Shown: piece by piece, positions 50,790 through 59,486 of the stretch
How the letters are laid out: each line of letters begins with the position of its first letter
Numbering within the stretch: the first letter of the stretch is position 1
Source of the DNA: Arthrobacter sp. PAMC25284
GTDB lineage: Bacteria > Actinomycetota > Actinomycetes > Actinomycetales > Micrococcaceae
Reading direction: 5' to 3'
DNA: 64,000 nt
NCBI RefSeq assembly: GCF_019443425.1
Contig: NZ_CP080382.1
Span: 3,348,001-3,412,000 of the forward strand
Translations under genes and position numbers: made by a program
Notes under the pieces: generated by a model
Told to the model about the DNA's origin: nothing
The model's database searches: none
Seen by the model: only the letters and a program-made list of their open reading frames with translations

Positions 50790-51875
50790 GTGTCTTCACA
50801 TCCGATTCGTGTTGCAATCGTCGGCGTAGGTAACTGCGCCACTTCGCTGGTCCAGGGCGTCCAGTACTACCGGGATGCAGACCCCCAGGCCACGATCCCG
50901 GGTCTGATGCACGTGGAGTTCGGCCAGTATCACGTCAATGACGTCCATTTCGTGGCGGCCTTCGACGTTGACGGCAAGAAGGTCGGCCTCGACCTCGCCG
51001 ATGCCATCCTCGCCAGCGAAAACAACACCATCAAGATCGCCGACGTCCCGCCGACCGGTGTCACCGTCCAGCGCGGACCGACCCTCGACGGCCTTGGCAA
51101 GTACTACCTCGAAACCATCGAGCAGTCCACCGACGAGCCCGTCGACGTCGTCCAGGCGCTCAAGGACGCCCAGGTCGATGTGATGGTGTGCTACCTGCCG
51201 GTCGGATCCCAGGAAGCCGCCGAGTTCTACGCGCAGGCCGCGATCGATGCCGGCGTCGGCTTCGTCAACGCCCTCCCGGTCTTCATCGCCGGCACCAAGG
51301 CGTGGGCGGACAAGTTCACTGCCGCAGGCGTGCCGATCGTCGGTGACGACATCAAGAGCCAGATCGGTGCCACCATCACGCACCGCGTGATGGCCAAGCT
51401 GTTCGAGGACCGCGGCGTCACGCTGGACCGCACCTACCAGCTCAACGTCGGCGGCAACATGGACTTCAAGAACATGCTTGAGCGCGACCGCCTCGAGTCC
51501 AAGAAGATCTCCAAGACCCAGGCCGTCACCTCCAACGTGGAGGCCGTACTCGCCGCCAAGGATGTCCACATCGGCCCGTCCGACTACGTCCAGTGGCTTG
51601 ACGACCGTAAATGGGCCTTCGTCCGCCTCGAGGGCCGCAACTTCGGCGACGCCCCGGTCTCGCTGGAGTACAAGCTGGAGGTCTGGGACTCGCCCAACTC
51701 CGCCGGCGTCATCATCGATGCCATCCGTGCCGCGAAGATCGGCCTGGACCGCGGCGTCGGCGGTCCGCTGCTGTCCGCCTCAAGCTACTTCATGAAGTCG
51801 CCGCCGGAGCAGTTCAACGACGACCTCGCCCGCGAAAAGGTCGAGGCCTTCATCCGCGGCGACCTCGAGCGCTAA
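50790..51875 (+). CDS. ino1: Inositol-3-phosphate synthase
   Basis: Cyclises glucose-6-P to myo-inositol-3-P with NAD. 361 aa, the short actinobacterial form. N-terminal Rossmann '[20 protein letters not shown]', then '[19 protein letters not shown]', '[10 protein letters not shown]', '[16 protein letters not shown]' and '[29 protein letters not shown]', which are the family's catalytic and NAD motifs. GTG 50790 follows AAAGGAGTT. Its product feeds MshA (4 kb away) for mycothiol and phosphatidylinositol synthesis. Confidence 0.96.
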   Translation: MSSHPIRVAIVGVGNCATSLVQGVQYYRDADPQATIPGLMHVEFGQYHVNDVHFVAAFDVDGKKVGLDLADAILASENNTIKIADVPPTGVTVQRGPTLDGLGKYYLETIEQSTDEPVDVVQALKDAQVDVMVCYLPVGSQEAAEFYAQAAIDAGVGFVNALPVFIAGTKAWADKFTAAGVPIVGDDIKSQIGATITHRVMAKLFEDRGVTLDRTYQLNVGGNMDFKNMLERDRLESKKISKTQAVTSNVEAVLAAKDVHIGPSDYVQWLDDRKWAFVRLEGRNFGDAPVSLEYKLEVWDSPNSAGVIIDAIRAAKIGLDRGVGGPLLSASSYFMKSPPEQFNDDLAREKVEAFIRGDLER

Positions 51876-51889
51876 CCGCTTCTCCTCCT

Positions 51890-51953
51890 GACGCTCCCTC
51901 ACGTTTTGCGGGGTGGGGCCGGACGCTCCCTCACGTTTCGTGGGGGAGCGTTG
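51890..51953. repeat. 32-bp-period repeat, two units, with palindrome
   Basis: GACGCTCCCTCACGTTT occurs at 51890-51906 and again at 51922-51938, exactly 32 bases apart. The second unit continues into a 13-bp palindrome (51923-51935 with 51939-51951, one wobble) that may terminate ino1. The array also codes the C-terminal end of the minus-strand MerR protein. Confidence 0.75.
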
Positions 51954-52589
51954 TCGTTGGGCCCTGAATCCGTTTCCGTCTCGTAGCGGCGGATGCCGTG
52001 GCTGGCCTGGGCGAAGGCGAGGAGTCTGCGCACCAGTTCGCTGTGCAGATGCATGCCGACGGCCGCGGTCAAAATGAGTTCGTCCACATCGCGCGGGGCC
52101 ACAGTGGCCGAGATGTCCATATTCGCGACGGCGTCGAGCGCGCTGCTGTAGGCATCGAGAAGTTCAAGCGGCAGGGGAACACCGAGGTCCGCCATGTGCG
52201 CCACATGTGCGTTCAGGGCAGTTCTTGCGTCGCTCGGAGCGTCGGGCCAGTTTCGAAGGCGTACGACGGCGTCGCCAGGCTCCGTGCCGGAGGTCCCGTC
52301 GTCGTCCGCCCCGTCCAGCCCCAGGACGGTGCGCTGGACGGCTGCCAGAAGCTCCAGGCGGGGTGCGCCGCCGTCGGCCAGCCCGACGATTCCGCGGATC
52401 TGCCCGATATTCAGCCCCACAACCTGGCGGAGGGCCTGAATCAATTTGAGACGACCCACATGCTGGTCCGAGTACTGCGACCGTGTGGGATGGACGCTTT
52501 CCCCTGCGGGAAGCAGGCCCCTCCCGCAGGTAGTACTTGATGCTGGCAGGGGTGACCGCTGTCCGCTCGCTCAGTTCCTTGAGTTGCAC
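51899..52589 (-). CDS. MerR-family transcriptional regulator (one-base frameshift as given)
   Basis: DNA-binding regulator. GTG 52589, seven bases after AGGAG, gives 'MQLKELSERTAVTPASIKYYLREG', a MerR helix-turn-helix. The written frame then fails; the other frame continues 'VGRLKLIQALRQVVGLNIGQIRGIVGLADGGAPRLELLAAVQRTVLG'. Removing one base from CCCC at 52518-52521 gives 'YYLREGLLPAGESVHPTRSQYSDQHVGRLKLI' and about 229 aa. The C-terminal domain has no recognised ligand Cys. The last 15 or so residues are coded by the 32-bp repeat. It is divergent from the DUF2306-type gene. Confidence 0.85.
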
Positions 52590-52653
52590 TGTCTGCTCCT
52601 GAGAATCCACCGGATAGCAATACCGCGGCCAGCTATCTTGATATACATCTATT

Positions 52654-52670
52654 GGATAGTGGATCTATCC
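52654..52670. promoter_or_regulatory. Candidate MerR operator
   Basis: GGATAG (52654-52659) and CTATCC (52665-52670) form an inverted repeat with a five-base spacer between the divergent merR and DUF2306-type starts. Another CTATC lies at 52633-52637. An autoregulatory site is plausible. Confidence 0.4.
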
Positions 52671-52677
52671 TAAAGCC

Positions 52678-53049
52678 TTGGAGCCTTGGAACGCACTGGT
52701 CGTCAGCCACGTGATTGCAGCCCTGTTTGTCCTGGCCATCGGACCCCTCCGAATATTCAGGCGCCGACGCGACCGTGTTCACCGCAGCATTTGGTACATC
52801 TGGGTGGCCGCCATGTATTTCGTCTGCGTCAGCAGCTTCTGGATTGTCTCCGAAGGGCAGTTCACCTGGCTGCACGGTCTCTCCGCGTTCACCGTCGTGA
52901 CCGTCACCCTAGGCCTGATTGGCGCTATCCGGCGCAACCTGCCTTCGCATCGGGGAAACATGATTGGCGCGATTCAAGCCAGCGACGCTTCCCCATGTCC
53001 TGCGGGTTTGGCGGTGACGCTTCCGCACGTCATGTGGGTTATGACGTGA
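52678..53049 (+). CDS. DUF2306-like membrane protein, C-terminally truncated
   Basis: 123 aa from TTG 52678 (weak start; an in-frame stop just upstream leaves little choice). Three hydrophobic stretches are seen: 'LVVSHVIAALFVLAIGPLRIF', 'SIWYIWVAAMYFVCVSSFWIV' and 'GLSAFTVVTVTLGLIGAIR'. The conserved 'DRVHRSIWYIWVAAM', 'WLHGLSAFTVVT' and 'LPSHRGNMIGA' suit DUF2306. The last helix expected after 'HRGNMIGA' is missing. Instead about 23 residues ('IQASDASPCPAGLAVTLPHV...') are coded by a 32-bp-period repeat. It is probably a damaged or altered gene, with the divergent MerR as likely regulator. Confidence 0.6.
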   Translation: MEPWNALVVSHVIAALFVLAIGPLRIFRRRRDRVHRSIWYIWVAAMYFVCVSSFWIVSEGQFTWLHGLSAFTVVTVTLGLIGAIRRNLPSHRGNMIGAIQASDASPCPAGLAVTLPHVMWVMT

Positions 53050-53056
53050 CGCTTGC
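52984..53056. repeat. 32-bp-period repeat, about 2.3 units
   Basis: GACGCTT begins at 52984, 53016 and 53048, a strict 32-base period. Units 1 and 2 share about 23 of 32 bases, including CCxCAxGTCxTGxGGGTT. It covers the C-terminal codons of the DUF2306-type protein and abuts the stop of the convergent gene at 53057. It resembles the array at 51890. Confidence 0.65.
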
Positions 53057-54016
53057 TCATCCGGCGTCGGCGAAACCTGATGCCGCTGGATGGTCGCGCC
53101 ACGCGGTGCGCAACAATTGCTTGAGCTTCGCCACCGCCTGCTTGAAGTTATCCGACAGATCGTCCTTTCCGAGGATGAGGACCGTCCACCCTGCCGCTTC
53201 GAATGCCTTATCGCGGCGGCGGTCGCCGAACATCTGTTCGCTGAGAAGGTGGTGGCCGCCGTCGTACTGGATTGCCAGCCGGCGACGGCGGTAGCCCAGA
53301 TCCGCCGATGGCGAGACCCGCGCCCCGGGCCAGAGGAGAAGCTGGAGTTCGGGTTCCGGCAGGCCGGCGTCAGCGATGGCCAGGCGAAGTTGGGTTTCCG
53401 GTGCGGAGTCCGCACCGATCCGCATCAGGTCCAAGGCCTGGCGGGCCCGGATAACACCTTGGAGATTGGGATGCCTACCAACCATGGCGCGCAATGAATC
53501 AACGGTGGCGTAGGGCTTGTTCCGGCCCTCGAACTCGGCGCGGGGCTGCCGGATGAGTTCGTCTCCCATGCAGACGAGTTCTGCAAGGTTTAGCCGTCTC
53601 GCCAGATCCAGCCAGGTCCGGGAACGTGTGCTGATGCGGATTCCGTTGACGGTTTCCACCTCGCCTTCGAGCGCCAGGACGGCGTGCCCGACGATCCCGC
53701 GCCGGCGCACTTCCGTCCGGGTGCCCGGTTTGCTGAGGTGCAATTCCTCACTGTCCGACAACCACGGCGGCAACAACTGACTATGCAGCCTTGCAGCCGT
53801 GACATGCGATATCCACCCACCGGGTGTTGCCTCCGAAAGCACACGAGCCGCCGCCTCACGTTCGAAATCCCAGTCAGTCGGGCGGTAGAGCCCACGGCTG
53901 ACATGATCGACGTCGGCCTGTCTGAGCCGGTTGGTTGTAACGCCGGAATTTCGAGCGTCGGTGAGAGTGAATGGGGCTGCGCCAAGCGAACCCGGAAGTG
54001 CTGTCTTCTTATGCAT
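53057..54016 (-). CDS. DUF559 nuclease-fold protein with AbiEi-like N-terminus
   Basis: 319 aa. The N-terminal part ('LTDARNSGVTTNRLRQADVDHVSRGLYRP') looks like the winged-helix of AbiEi-type antitoxins. The middle carries 'WISHVTAARLHSQLLPP', and the C-terminal part has a PD-(D/E)XK-like core 'PSADLGYRRRRLAIQYDGGHHLLSEQMFGDRRRDKAFEAAGWTVLIL', typical of DUF559/Vsr-like proteins common in actinobacteria. Cellular role unknown; no partner toxin gene is adjacent. ATG 54016 starts the reading. Confidence 0.7.
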   Translation of the reverse strand: MHKKTALPGSLGAAPFTLTDARNSGVTTNRLRQADVDHVSRGLYRPTDWDFEREAAARVLSEATPGGWISHVTAARLHSQLLPPWLSDSEELHLSKPGTRTEVRRRGIVGHAVLALEGEVETVNGIRISTRSRTWLDLARRLNLAELVCMGDELIRQPRAEFEGRNKPYATVDSLRAMVGRHPNLQGVIRARQALDLMRIGADSAPETQLRLAIADAGLPEPELQLLLWPGARVSPSADLGYRRRRLAIQYDGGHHLLSEQMFGDRRRDKAFEAAGWTVLILGKDDLSDNFKQAVAKLKQLLRTAWRDHPAASGFADAG

Positions 54017-54081
54017 AGTGGAATTGTGAACGACTCCAGCCGCTCCTGCAGGAGTTATCCACAGCCTTCGGGATCCCGGCG

Positions 54082-54197
54082 GTGGGAAGGTGGGGAAGAG
54101 TTGGGCTGAAAGGTGCAGGAGGTGGGGAAGGGTTGGGCTGAAAGATGCAGGAGGTGGGGAAGGGTTGGGCTGAAAGGTGCAGGAGGTGGGGAAGGGG
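54082..54197. repeat. G-rich 32-bp tandem repeat, about 3.6 units
   Basis: Full units run 54113-54144 and 54145-54176 (one difference), a partial unit precedes at about 54082-54112 and another partial follows at 54177-54197. Each unit has GGTGGGG-AA-GGG-TT-GGG on the plus strand, so G-quadruplexes across units are possible. The array starts at the stop codon of fhs and ends before the DUF559-type gene. Confidence 0.85.
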
Positions 54198-55898
54198 CTA
54201 GGAGAGTCCGACGGGGTTGCCGGCGCCGTCGACGTCCATCCGCAGCGCTGCCGGGACCTTGGGAAGGCCCGGCATGGTCATCACCGCACCGGTCAGGGCC
54301 ACGATGAATCCGGCCCCGGTCTTGGGGATGAGGTCCCGCACATGGACAGTGAAGCCCGTGGGTGCGCCGAGCCGGGTGGCGTCGTCGGTGAAGGAGTATT
54401 GCGTCTTGGCCATGCAGACGGGCAGGCCGGACCAGCCGTTCTTCTCGATCTCGGCCAGCCGTCGGAGCGCGGGGACGGAGAAATCCACGCCGTCGGCACC
54501 ATAGATCTCCTGCACGATGGTGCGGATCTTGTCTGCCACCGGCATTTCCAGCGGGTAGAGGGGCTTGAAACCGTGCGGCGCGTCGATGGCTTCGGCGACC
54601 TTGGCGGCGAGTTCGTCGCCGCCGTCACCGCCCCCGCCGCGGCCCCAGACATCCGCCACAGCTGACGGGACACCCTCGGCGGTGCACCAGTCACTCAGCC
54701 AGTCCAGCTCCCCCGGAGTGTCGGTGCCGAACTTATTGATTGCCACCACGGGTTCGATGCCGAACTTCCGGACGTTGAGGATGTGCCGTTGGAGATTAAC
54801 GACGCCGGCGGCCAGCGCCTCCACGTTGGGCGCCGTGAGATTGTCCTTGGCGACGCCGCCGTGCATCTTGAGCGCGCGCACGGTTGCCACCAGTACAACG
54901 GCGGACGGGGCGACGTCGGCCACCCGGGATTTGATGTCCATGAACTTCTCCGCGCCCAGATCGGCGCCGAAGCCCGCCTCTGTCACCACGATATCCGCCA
55001 GGCGCCGCGCCGTCTGGGTGGCGATCAGGGAGTTGCAGCCGTGCGCGATGTTCGCGAACGGGCCGCCGTGGACCAGTGCCGGTGTGCCCGCGATGGTCTG
55101 CACGAGGTTGGGCTTGAGTGCCTCCTTCAGCAGCAGGGTCAGGGCTCCCTGGACGCCGAGATCCGCCACCGTGACCGGGCTGCGGTCGTAGGTGTAGCCG
55201 AAAGTGATGCGCCCCAGCCGCTCCCGCAGGTCTGCAAGATCGGCGGCGAGGCAGAAGACCGCCATGATCTCCGAGGCCACGGTGATGTCGAAGCCGTCCT
55301 GGCGCGGAACGCCCTGGGCGGGTCCGCCAAGGCCGATCACCACTTCGCGGAGGGAACGGTCGTTCATGTCCAGCACCCGTTTGAAGGTCAGGCGGCGGGG
55401 GTCGATGCCCAGTTCGTTGCCCTGGAAGATGTGGTTGTCGACCAGCGCCATGAGGGCATTGTTCGCGGAGGTAATGGCATGGAAATCGCCGGTGAAATGC
55501 AGGTTGATCTCATCCATGGGCAACACCTGGGAGTAGCCGCCGCCCGTGGCGCCGCCTTTCATGCCCAGGACGGGGCCGAGCGAGGGCTCGCGCAGCGCAA
55601 TCATGACCTTGTGCCCGGCCCGGGACAGGGAGTCGGCGAGGCCCACGGTGAGGGTGGACTTTCCTTCACCGGCTGGAGTGGGCGACATGGCGGAGACGAG
55701 GACCACCTTGCCGGGGGACCGCGCCGGTGTCATCAGTTTCGCCGGGTCGATCTTTGCCTTGTAGCGGCCGTAGAATTCCACCGCCTCGTCGTTGACGCCG
55801 GCCGCAGCGGCGATGTCCGAGATGGGCTTCATCACGGCCTGGCGGGCGATTTCAAGGTCGCCGGGGACGGTCTTCCCGGGAGGGGGTGTAGCGGGCAT
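54198..55898 (-). CDS. fhs: Formate-tetrahydrofolate ligase
   Basis: ATP-dependent synthesis of 10-formyl-THF for purine and one-carbon metabolism. 566 aa. P-loop '[16 protein letters not shown]' is at about 74-89. Also seen are '[24 protein letters not shown]', '[27 protein letters not shown]', '[13 protein letters not shown]' and '[19 protein letters not shown]'. It ends '[25 protein letters not shown]'. The stop touches the G-rich tandem repeat. It follows mshA by 47 bases on the same strand. Confidence 0.96.
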   Translation of the reverse strand: MPATPPPGKTVPGDLEIARQAVMKPISDIAAAAGVNDEAVEFYGRYKAKIDPAKLMTPARSPGKVVLVSAMSPTPAGEGKSTLTVGLADSLSRAGHKVMIALREPSLGPVLGMKGGATGGGYSQVLPMDEINLHFTGDFHAITSANNALMALVDNHIFQGNELGIDPRRLTFKRVLDMNDRSLREVVIGLGGPAQGVPRQDGFDITVASEIMAVFCLAADLADLRERLGRITFGYTYDRSPVTVADLGVQGALTLLLKEALKPNLVQTIAGTPALVHGGPFANIAHGCNSLIATQTARRLADIVVTEAGFGADLGAEKFMDIKSRVADVAPSAVVLVATVRALKMHGGVAKDNLTAPNVEALAAGVVNLQRHILNVRKFGIEPVVAINKFGTDTPGELDWLSDWCTAEGVPSAVADVWGRGGGGDGGDELAAKVAEAIDAPHGFKPLYPLEMPVADKIRTIVQEIYGADGVDFSVPALRRLAEIEKNGWSGLPVCMAKTQYSFTDDATRLGAPTGFTVHVRDLIPKTGAGFIVALTGAVMTMPGLPKVPAALRMDVDGAGNPVGLS

Positions 55899-55945
55899 CG
55901 TTGTCCTTTTGCTCGTGACGTCTGCGGGTTCTCGGGCGGTTGGGT

Positions 55946-57211
55946 TCAGGGAACGGTGGCCGCCGGGGTGGCGGGTCTGCCAAGTTGTTGCGTCACCGCG
56001 GCCTGGTAGCTTTCCAGCGTAATGCCGGCAGTGCGCTGCCAGCCGAAACCCTGCGCCTGCACCGCGGCCGCACGCCCCATGTCCGCCCGGGTCGCCGGGT
56101 CATCATAAAGGGCTTCGAAAGCGTCGGCCCAGTCGCCGGCCTTGTGACCCTCGATCAGCATCCCGGTGCGACCGTCGGAGACGGCCCGGGACAACCCGCC
56201 CACCTTGGTGGCGACAACAGGAGTCCCGCAGGCCTGCGCCTCGAGAGCCACCAGACCGAAGGACTCGCTGTACGAGGGCATCACCACGAGATCCGCCGCA
56301 CGGAACCAGCTGGCCAGTTCCGGGGCGTTGACCGGCGGGTGATGGGCGGCGGCGTCGTCCATCCCGGCGTCTTTGATCAGGGCATGGAGGTTGAAGTCCT
56401 TGGCACCGCTCAGGGCGCCCAGAATCGTCAGTTTCAGGTTGATGTCCGGGCGGTGGGCGCGGAGCAGGGCAGCCGCCTCGATCAGGATCTGCGGTCCCTT
56501 GAGCCGCTGGATCCGCCCGGCGAACAGCAGATGGAACGCCTCCGGCGGGACGCCGTGTTCAGCCCGGGACCGGCCCCTGAAAGCCGGAGTGAAGACGGCC
56601 AGATCCACGCCCGGTGCGGCGACGTCGATGCGGTCGAGGTCAGCACCATAGTGTGAGACCAGCTCGGCGGCTTCGGTAGGCGTGTTAGCGATCAGCCGCG
56701 CGGCGCCCTCGACGATCCGGTGCTCGCCGTCCTCGCGCCGGCGCGGCTCCGGCGCCTCGCCGGATTCCAGCAGCAGGTTCTTGACCTTGGCCATGGTGTG
56801 CATCGTGTGAACCAGCGGCAGTCCCCACAGCTGAGAGAGCTCCAGCCCGGCGACGCCGGATACCCAATAGTGCGAATGGATGACGTCGTACCGGCCGTGT
56901 GGCTGAAGCTGACGGATCCGGTCGATCTCGGCCACCATGGAGTGCAGCAGTTCCGGGAGCTCCTCCTTCGGCAGCTTGCGCCGCGGGCCTGCCAAAACGT
57001 TGTGCACGCAGACCCCCGGGAACGGATGCTCGACGGCTGGCTGCCCTGCGGCGGTGGACCGCGTGAAAATCTCCACCTCGACGCCGGTCTCGGCAAGGGC
57101 CGCCGCCAGCGCCCGGACGTAGACGTTCATGCCCCCCGCATCGCCTGACCCCGGTTGTTCCAGCGGCGAGGTGTGCAGCGAAAGAAAGGCCACGCGGCGG
57201 ATCAGCGGCAC
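55946..57211 (-). CDS. mshA: D-inositol-3-phosphate glycosyltransferase MshA
   Basis: First committed step of mycothiol synthesis: joins GlcNAc from UDP-GlcNAc to inositol-3-P. 421 aa, GT4 with GT-B fold. N-terminal '[27 protein letters not shown]' and '[34 protein letters not shown]' bind the acceptor. C-terminal '[22 protein letters not shown]' and the EX7E motif '[19 protein letters not shown]' bind the donor. The acceptor is the product of the nearby ino1. Identity as MshA rather than another GT4 rests on the N-terminal motif. Confidence 0.93.
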   Translation of the reverse strand: MPLIRRVAFLSLHTSPLEQPGSGDAGGMNVYVRALAAALAETGVEVEIFTRSTAAGQPAVEHPFPGVCVHNVLAGPRRKLPKEELPELLHSMVAEIDRIRQLQPHGRYDVIHSHYWVSGVAGLELSQLWGLPLVHTMHTMAKVKNLLLESGEAPEPRRREDGEHRIVEGAARLIANTPTEAAELVSHYGADLDRIDVAAPGVDLAVFTPAFRGRSRAEHGVPPEAFHLLFAGRIQRLKGPQILIEAAALLRAHRPDINLKLTILGALSGAKDFNLHALIKDAGMDDAAAHHPPVNAPELASWFRAADLVVMPSYSESFGLVALEAQACGTPVVATKVGGLSRAVSDGRTGMLIEGHKAGDWADAFEALYDDPATRADMGRAAAVQAQGFGWQRTAGITLESYQAAVTQQLGRPATPAATVP

Positions 57212-57394
57212 CGTTCTCCCTTCCTGCGCAAACTCTCTGTCGACAAAACATTACTCCTGAAGTGCGGCCAGGCTCCCGCACCCTTTCGCGGCGTCTTTTC
57301 CGCCCGGTTCCCGCACGGGTTTCCGCACCGGTTCCCGCGCCGGTTCGCGGCGCAGCCGGTGGCCCGGTGCGGGCTGCTAACGTGGCCGCTGTGA

Positions 57395-57928
57395 GTGCAA
57401 CCACGGGACACGGGCCCCGCCGCCGCCGATTGGGAAATCCGGGAGGCGGCCGCACAGGACTGGCCCGGCATCTGGACGATTCTCGAACCCGTGATTCGGG
57501 CGGGAGAGACCTTCACCTGGGACCGGGATACCAGCGAGGACGAGGCCCGTGGACGATGGTTCAAGCAGGCGCCCGGCCAGACCTTCGTCGCCGTCGGCCT
57601 CGGGGCTGACGCCGGCGCGATCCTCGGCACCGGCGAACTGCACCCCAACCAGGGCGGCGGCGGCAGCCACGTCGCCAACGCCGGGTTCATGGTGCACTCC
57701 GGCCATACCGGCAGGGGACTGGCCCGCGCCCTCTGCGCCTATGCGCTCGACGAAGCCCGCACCGCCGGCTTCCGAGCCATGCAGTTCAACGCCGTGGTGG
57801 AGAGCAACGTCCGTGCGGTCGCGGCGTGGAAGTCCATGGGCTTCGATGTGCTCGCGACCATTCCGGAAGCCTTTCAGCACCCCGGGCTGGGGTACGTGGG
57901 CCTGCACGTGATGTACCGCAGGCTCTAG
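57395..57928 (+). CDS. GNAT acetyltransferase (5' end uncertain)
   Basis: 177 aa as an open frame from GTG 57395 ('MQPRDTGPAAADWEIREAAAQDWPGIWTILEPVI'). The core has 'NAGFMVHSGHTGRGLARALCAYALDEARTAGFRAMQFNAVVESNVRAVAAWKSMGF', with the acetyl-CoA loop 'HTGRGLA'. Similar to phosphinothricin/L-amino-acid N-acetyltransferases. A GTG four bases earlier (57391) has TAACGT eight bases before it and would give 'MSATTGHGPAAADW' if one C of CCCC (57415-57418) were extra, as in the other frameshifted genes. Both readings converge after residue 9. Substrate unknown. Confidence 0.85.
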   Translation: MQPRDTGPAAADWEIREAAAQDWPGIWTILEPVIRAGETFTWDRDTSEDEARGRWFKQAPGQTFVAVGLGADAGAILGTGELHPNQGGGGSHVANAGFMVHSGHTGRGLARALCAYALDEARTAGFRAMQFNAVVESNVRAVAAWKSMGFDVLATIPEAFQHPGLGYVGLHVMYRRL

Positions 57929-57957
57929 TCCAGGGCAGTCCCGGCCGGACCCGTGCG

Positions 57958-59373
57958 TCAGGTACGGCCGTGCCAGAGCCGGCCCAGCTCGGGGAACGCG
58001 GTCTCATAGCCGGCGATCAGCTGCCCGGCCAGGACGGCCGACCCCACCAGAGGGTGGTCGGCGAAGGCGGCGAGCGCAGCCTCCCGGCGGCCGGTGGTGG
58101 CCGCCTCCACGACGAGCCGCTCAACGCCCTTGATCCGCGCCATCAGCGCCAGCTGCTCCGGCCCCGGGGCTTCCTGCGGGAGCGGCGCCACGCCGTCGGG
58201 CGTTACCCGGCAGGGAACCTCGACGACGGCGTCCGCCGGCAGTCCGGGCACCGCTGGCCTGCCGCCAGCACGCGGGGCCGTGCCGGCCCCGGAGTCCGGG
58301 GCCGGCACGGTGTTGACGGTGTTCAGGATCAGCTCCGCTGCACCACCGCCGGACAAAGCCCGCATGGCCGCCAGCGCGACCCGTTCGTAGCCGCCGCCGA
58401 GGAGGTCGGTCTCGTCGCGGCGCTCGCCGTCCTGCCGGGCTTCGGCCAGATACCCCTCTTCCCGGGACCGGCGCGCGGCCTCCCAGAGCGGAAAGGCATC
58501 CGGCCCGGCCGCAGCCAGCCGGGGATAGAGTTCGGCCTGCTGCCGGTCAATGGATTCCCCACGGGTCTGGTCCGCAGCGCGCACGCCGGCCACGGCGCGG
58601 GCCGTCTCGTAGTAGTAGTACAGGTATTCGTTCGGCAGGGCGCCCAGCCGTGCCAGGAACTCCGGCGGGAAGAGCCGGCCTTCCTCGAAGCCGGCCAGCG
58701 CACCCGCGTCGCCGAGCAGTTCCGGCAACACGTCGCGGCCGCCGGATTCCAACCGGTTCAGCCAGCCCAAATGGTTCAGGCCGGAGTAGCCCACGCCGTC
58801 GAGCCGTCCTTCCGGGAGCGTGACGCCGGCAGCCAGGGCAGCACGGTACACCAGGCCGCTCGCGGAATCACAGATGCCGACTACCTTGCTGCCGAGAACA
58901 GGAACCAGCGCCTCGGTCACCATCCCGGCCGGATTCGTGAAGTTCAGCAGCCAGGCCCCGGGGCAGCTGCGCCGCATCTCGGCGGCCAGCTCCAGCATCC
59001 GGGGGATGGTGCGCAACGCATAGGAAATGCCGCCCGCCCCGGTGGTCTCCTGGCCGAGGATCCCCAGATCCAGGGCGATGCGCTCATCGGCGGTCCGGCC
59101 AGCCGTGCCCCCGGGCCGGATCGCGGCAAAGACCATGTCAGCGCCGTCGAGGGCCTCGGGCAGGGCGGCCGCAGAGCGGACCAGCGGGGCAGCGGATGCG
59201 GGGCCGGAGTGCCGGGCCAGGGACGCCAGGACCGCTTCGATGGCGGCCAGCCGGCCGGCGTCCACGTCGTACAGTACGAGCTCCCGGACCAGCCCGGCGA
59301 ACGGACCGGAGGACAGCGCCCGGTAGATCAACGGAACCCGGAAACCGCCCCCGCCTGCAATTGTGAGCCGCAT
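57958..59373 (-). CDS. GH4 family 6-phospho-beta-glucosidase
   Basis: NAD- and metal-dependent glycosidase for phosphorylated disaccharides. 471 aa. Rossmann start 'RLTIAGGGGFRVPLIYRAL'. Family motifs are 'GADMVFAAIRPGGTAGRTADERIALDLGILGQETTGAGGISYALRTIP', 'WLLNFTNPAGMVTEAL' and 'VVGICDSASG' (metal Cys), and 'SGLNHLGWL' supplies the His. A stretch at about 345-390 is Ala/Pro/Gly-rich and may be an insertion. Divergent from a PfkB sugar kinase, suggesting a sugar-use unit. No PTS genes are in the window. Confidence 0.9.
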   Translation of the reverse strand: MRLTIAGGGGFRVPLIYRALSSGPFAGLVRELVLYDVDAGRLAAIEAVLASLARHSGPASAAPLVRSAAALPEALDGADMVFAAIRPGGTAGRTADERIALDLGILGQETTGAGGISYALRTIPRMLELAAEMRRSCPGAWLLNFTNPAGMVTEALVPVLGSKVVGICDSASGLVYRAALAAGVTLPEGRLDGVGYSGLNHLGWLNRLESGGRDVLPELLGDAGALAGFEEGRLFPPEFLARLGALPNEYLYYYYETARAVAGVRAADQTRGESIDRQQAELYPRLAAAGPDAFPLWEAARRSREEGYLAEARQDGERRDETDLLGGGYERVALAAMRALSGGGAAELILNTVNTVPAPDSGAGTAPRAGGRPAVPGLPADAVVEVPCRVTPDGVAPLPQEAPGPEQLALMARIKGVERLVVEAATTGRREAALAAFADHPLVGSAVLAGQLIAGYETAFPELGRLWHGRT

Positions 59374-59486
59374 GCTGAGAGTCTATGCGGTGCCCCGGGA
59401 CCAGGGCCCGGTGACGGCATGCGGACAGGTCACAGGCCCACAACGCTTACTATCGCCGGGTACGGTGACGGCGTAATGTGCGATAC

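Noticed and set aside
51923..51951. A transposon end at the palindrome after ino1
   Set aside because: No transposase or target-site duplication is visible; it fits better as a repeat/terminator hairpin.
54082..54197. CRISPR array
   Set aside because: Units are contiguous with no spacers and there are no cas genes nearby.
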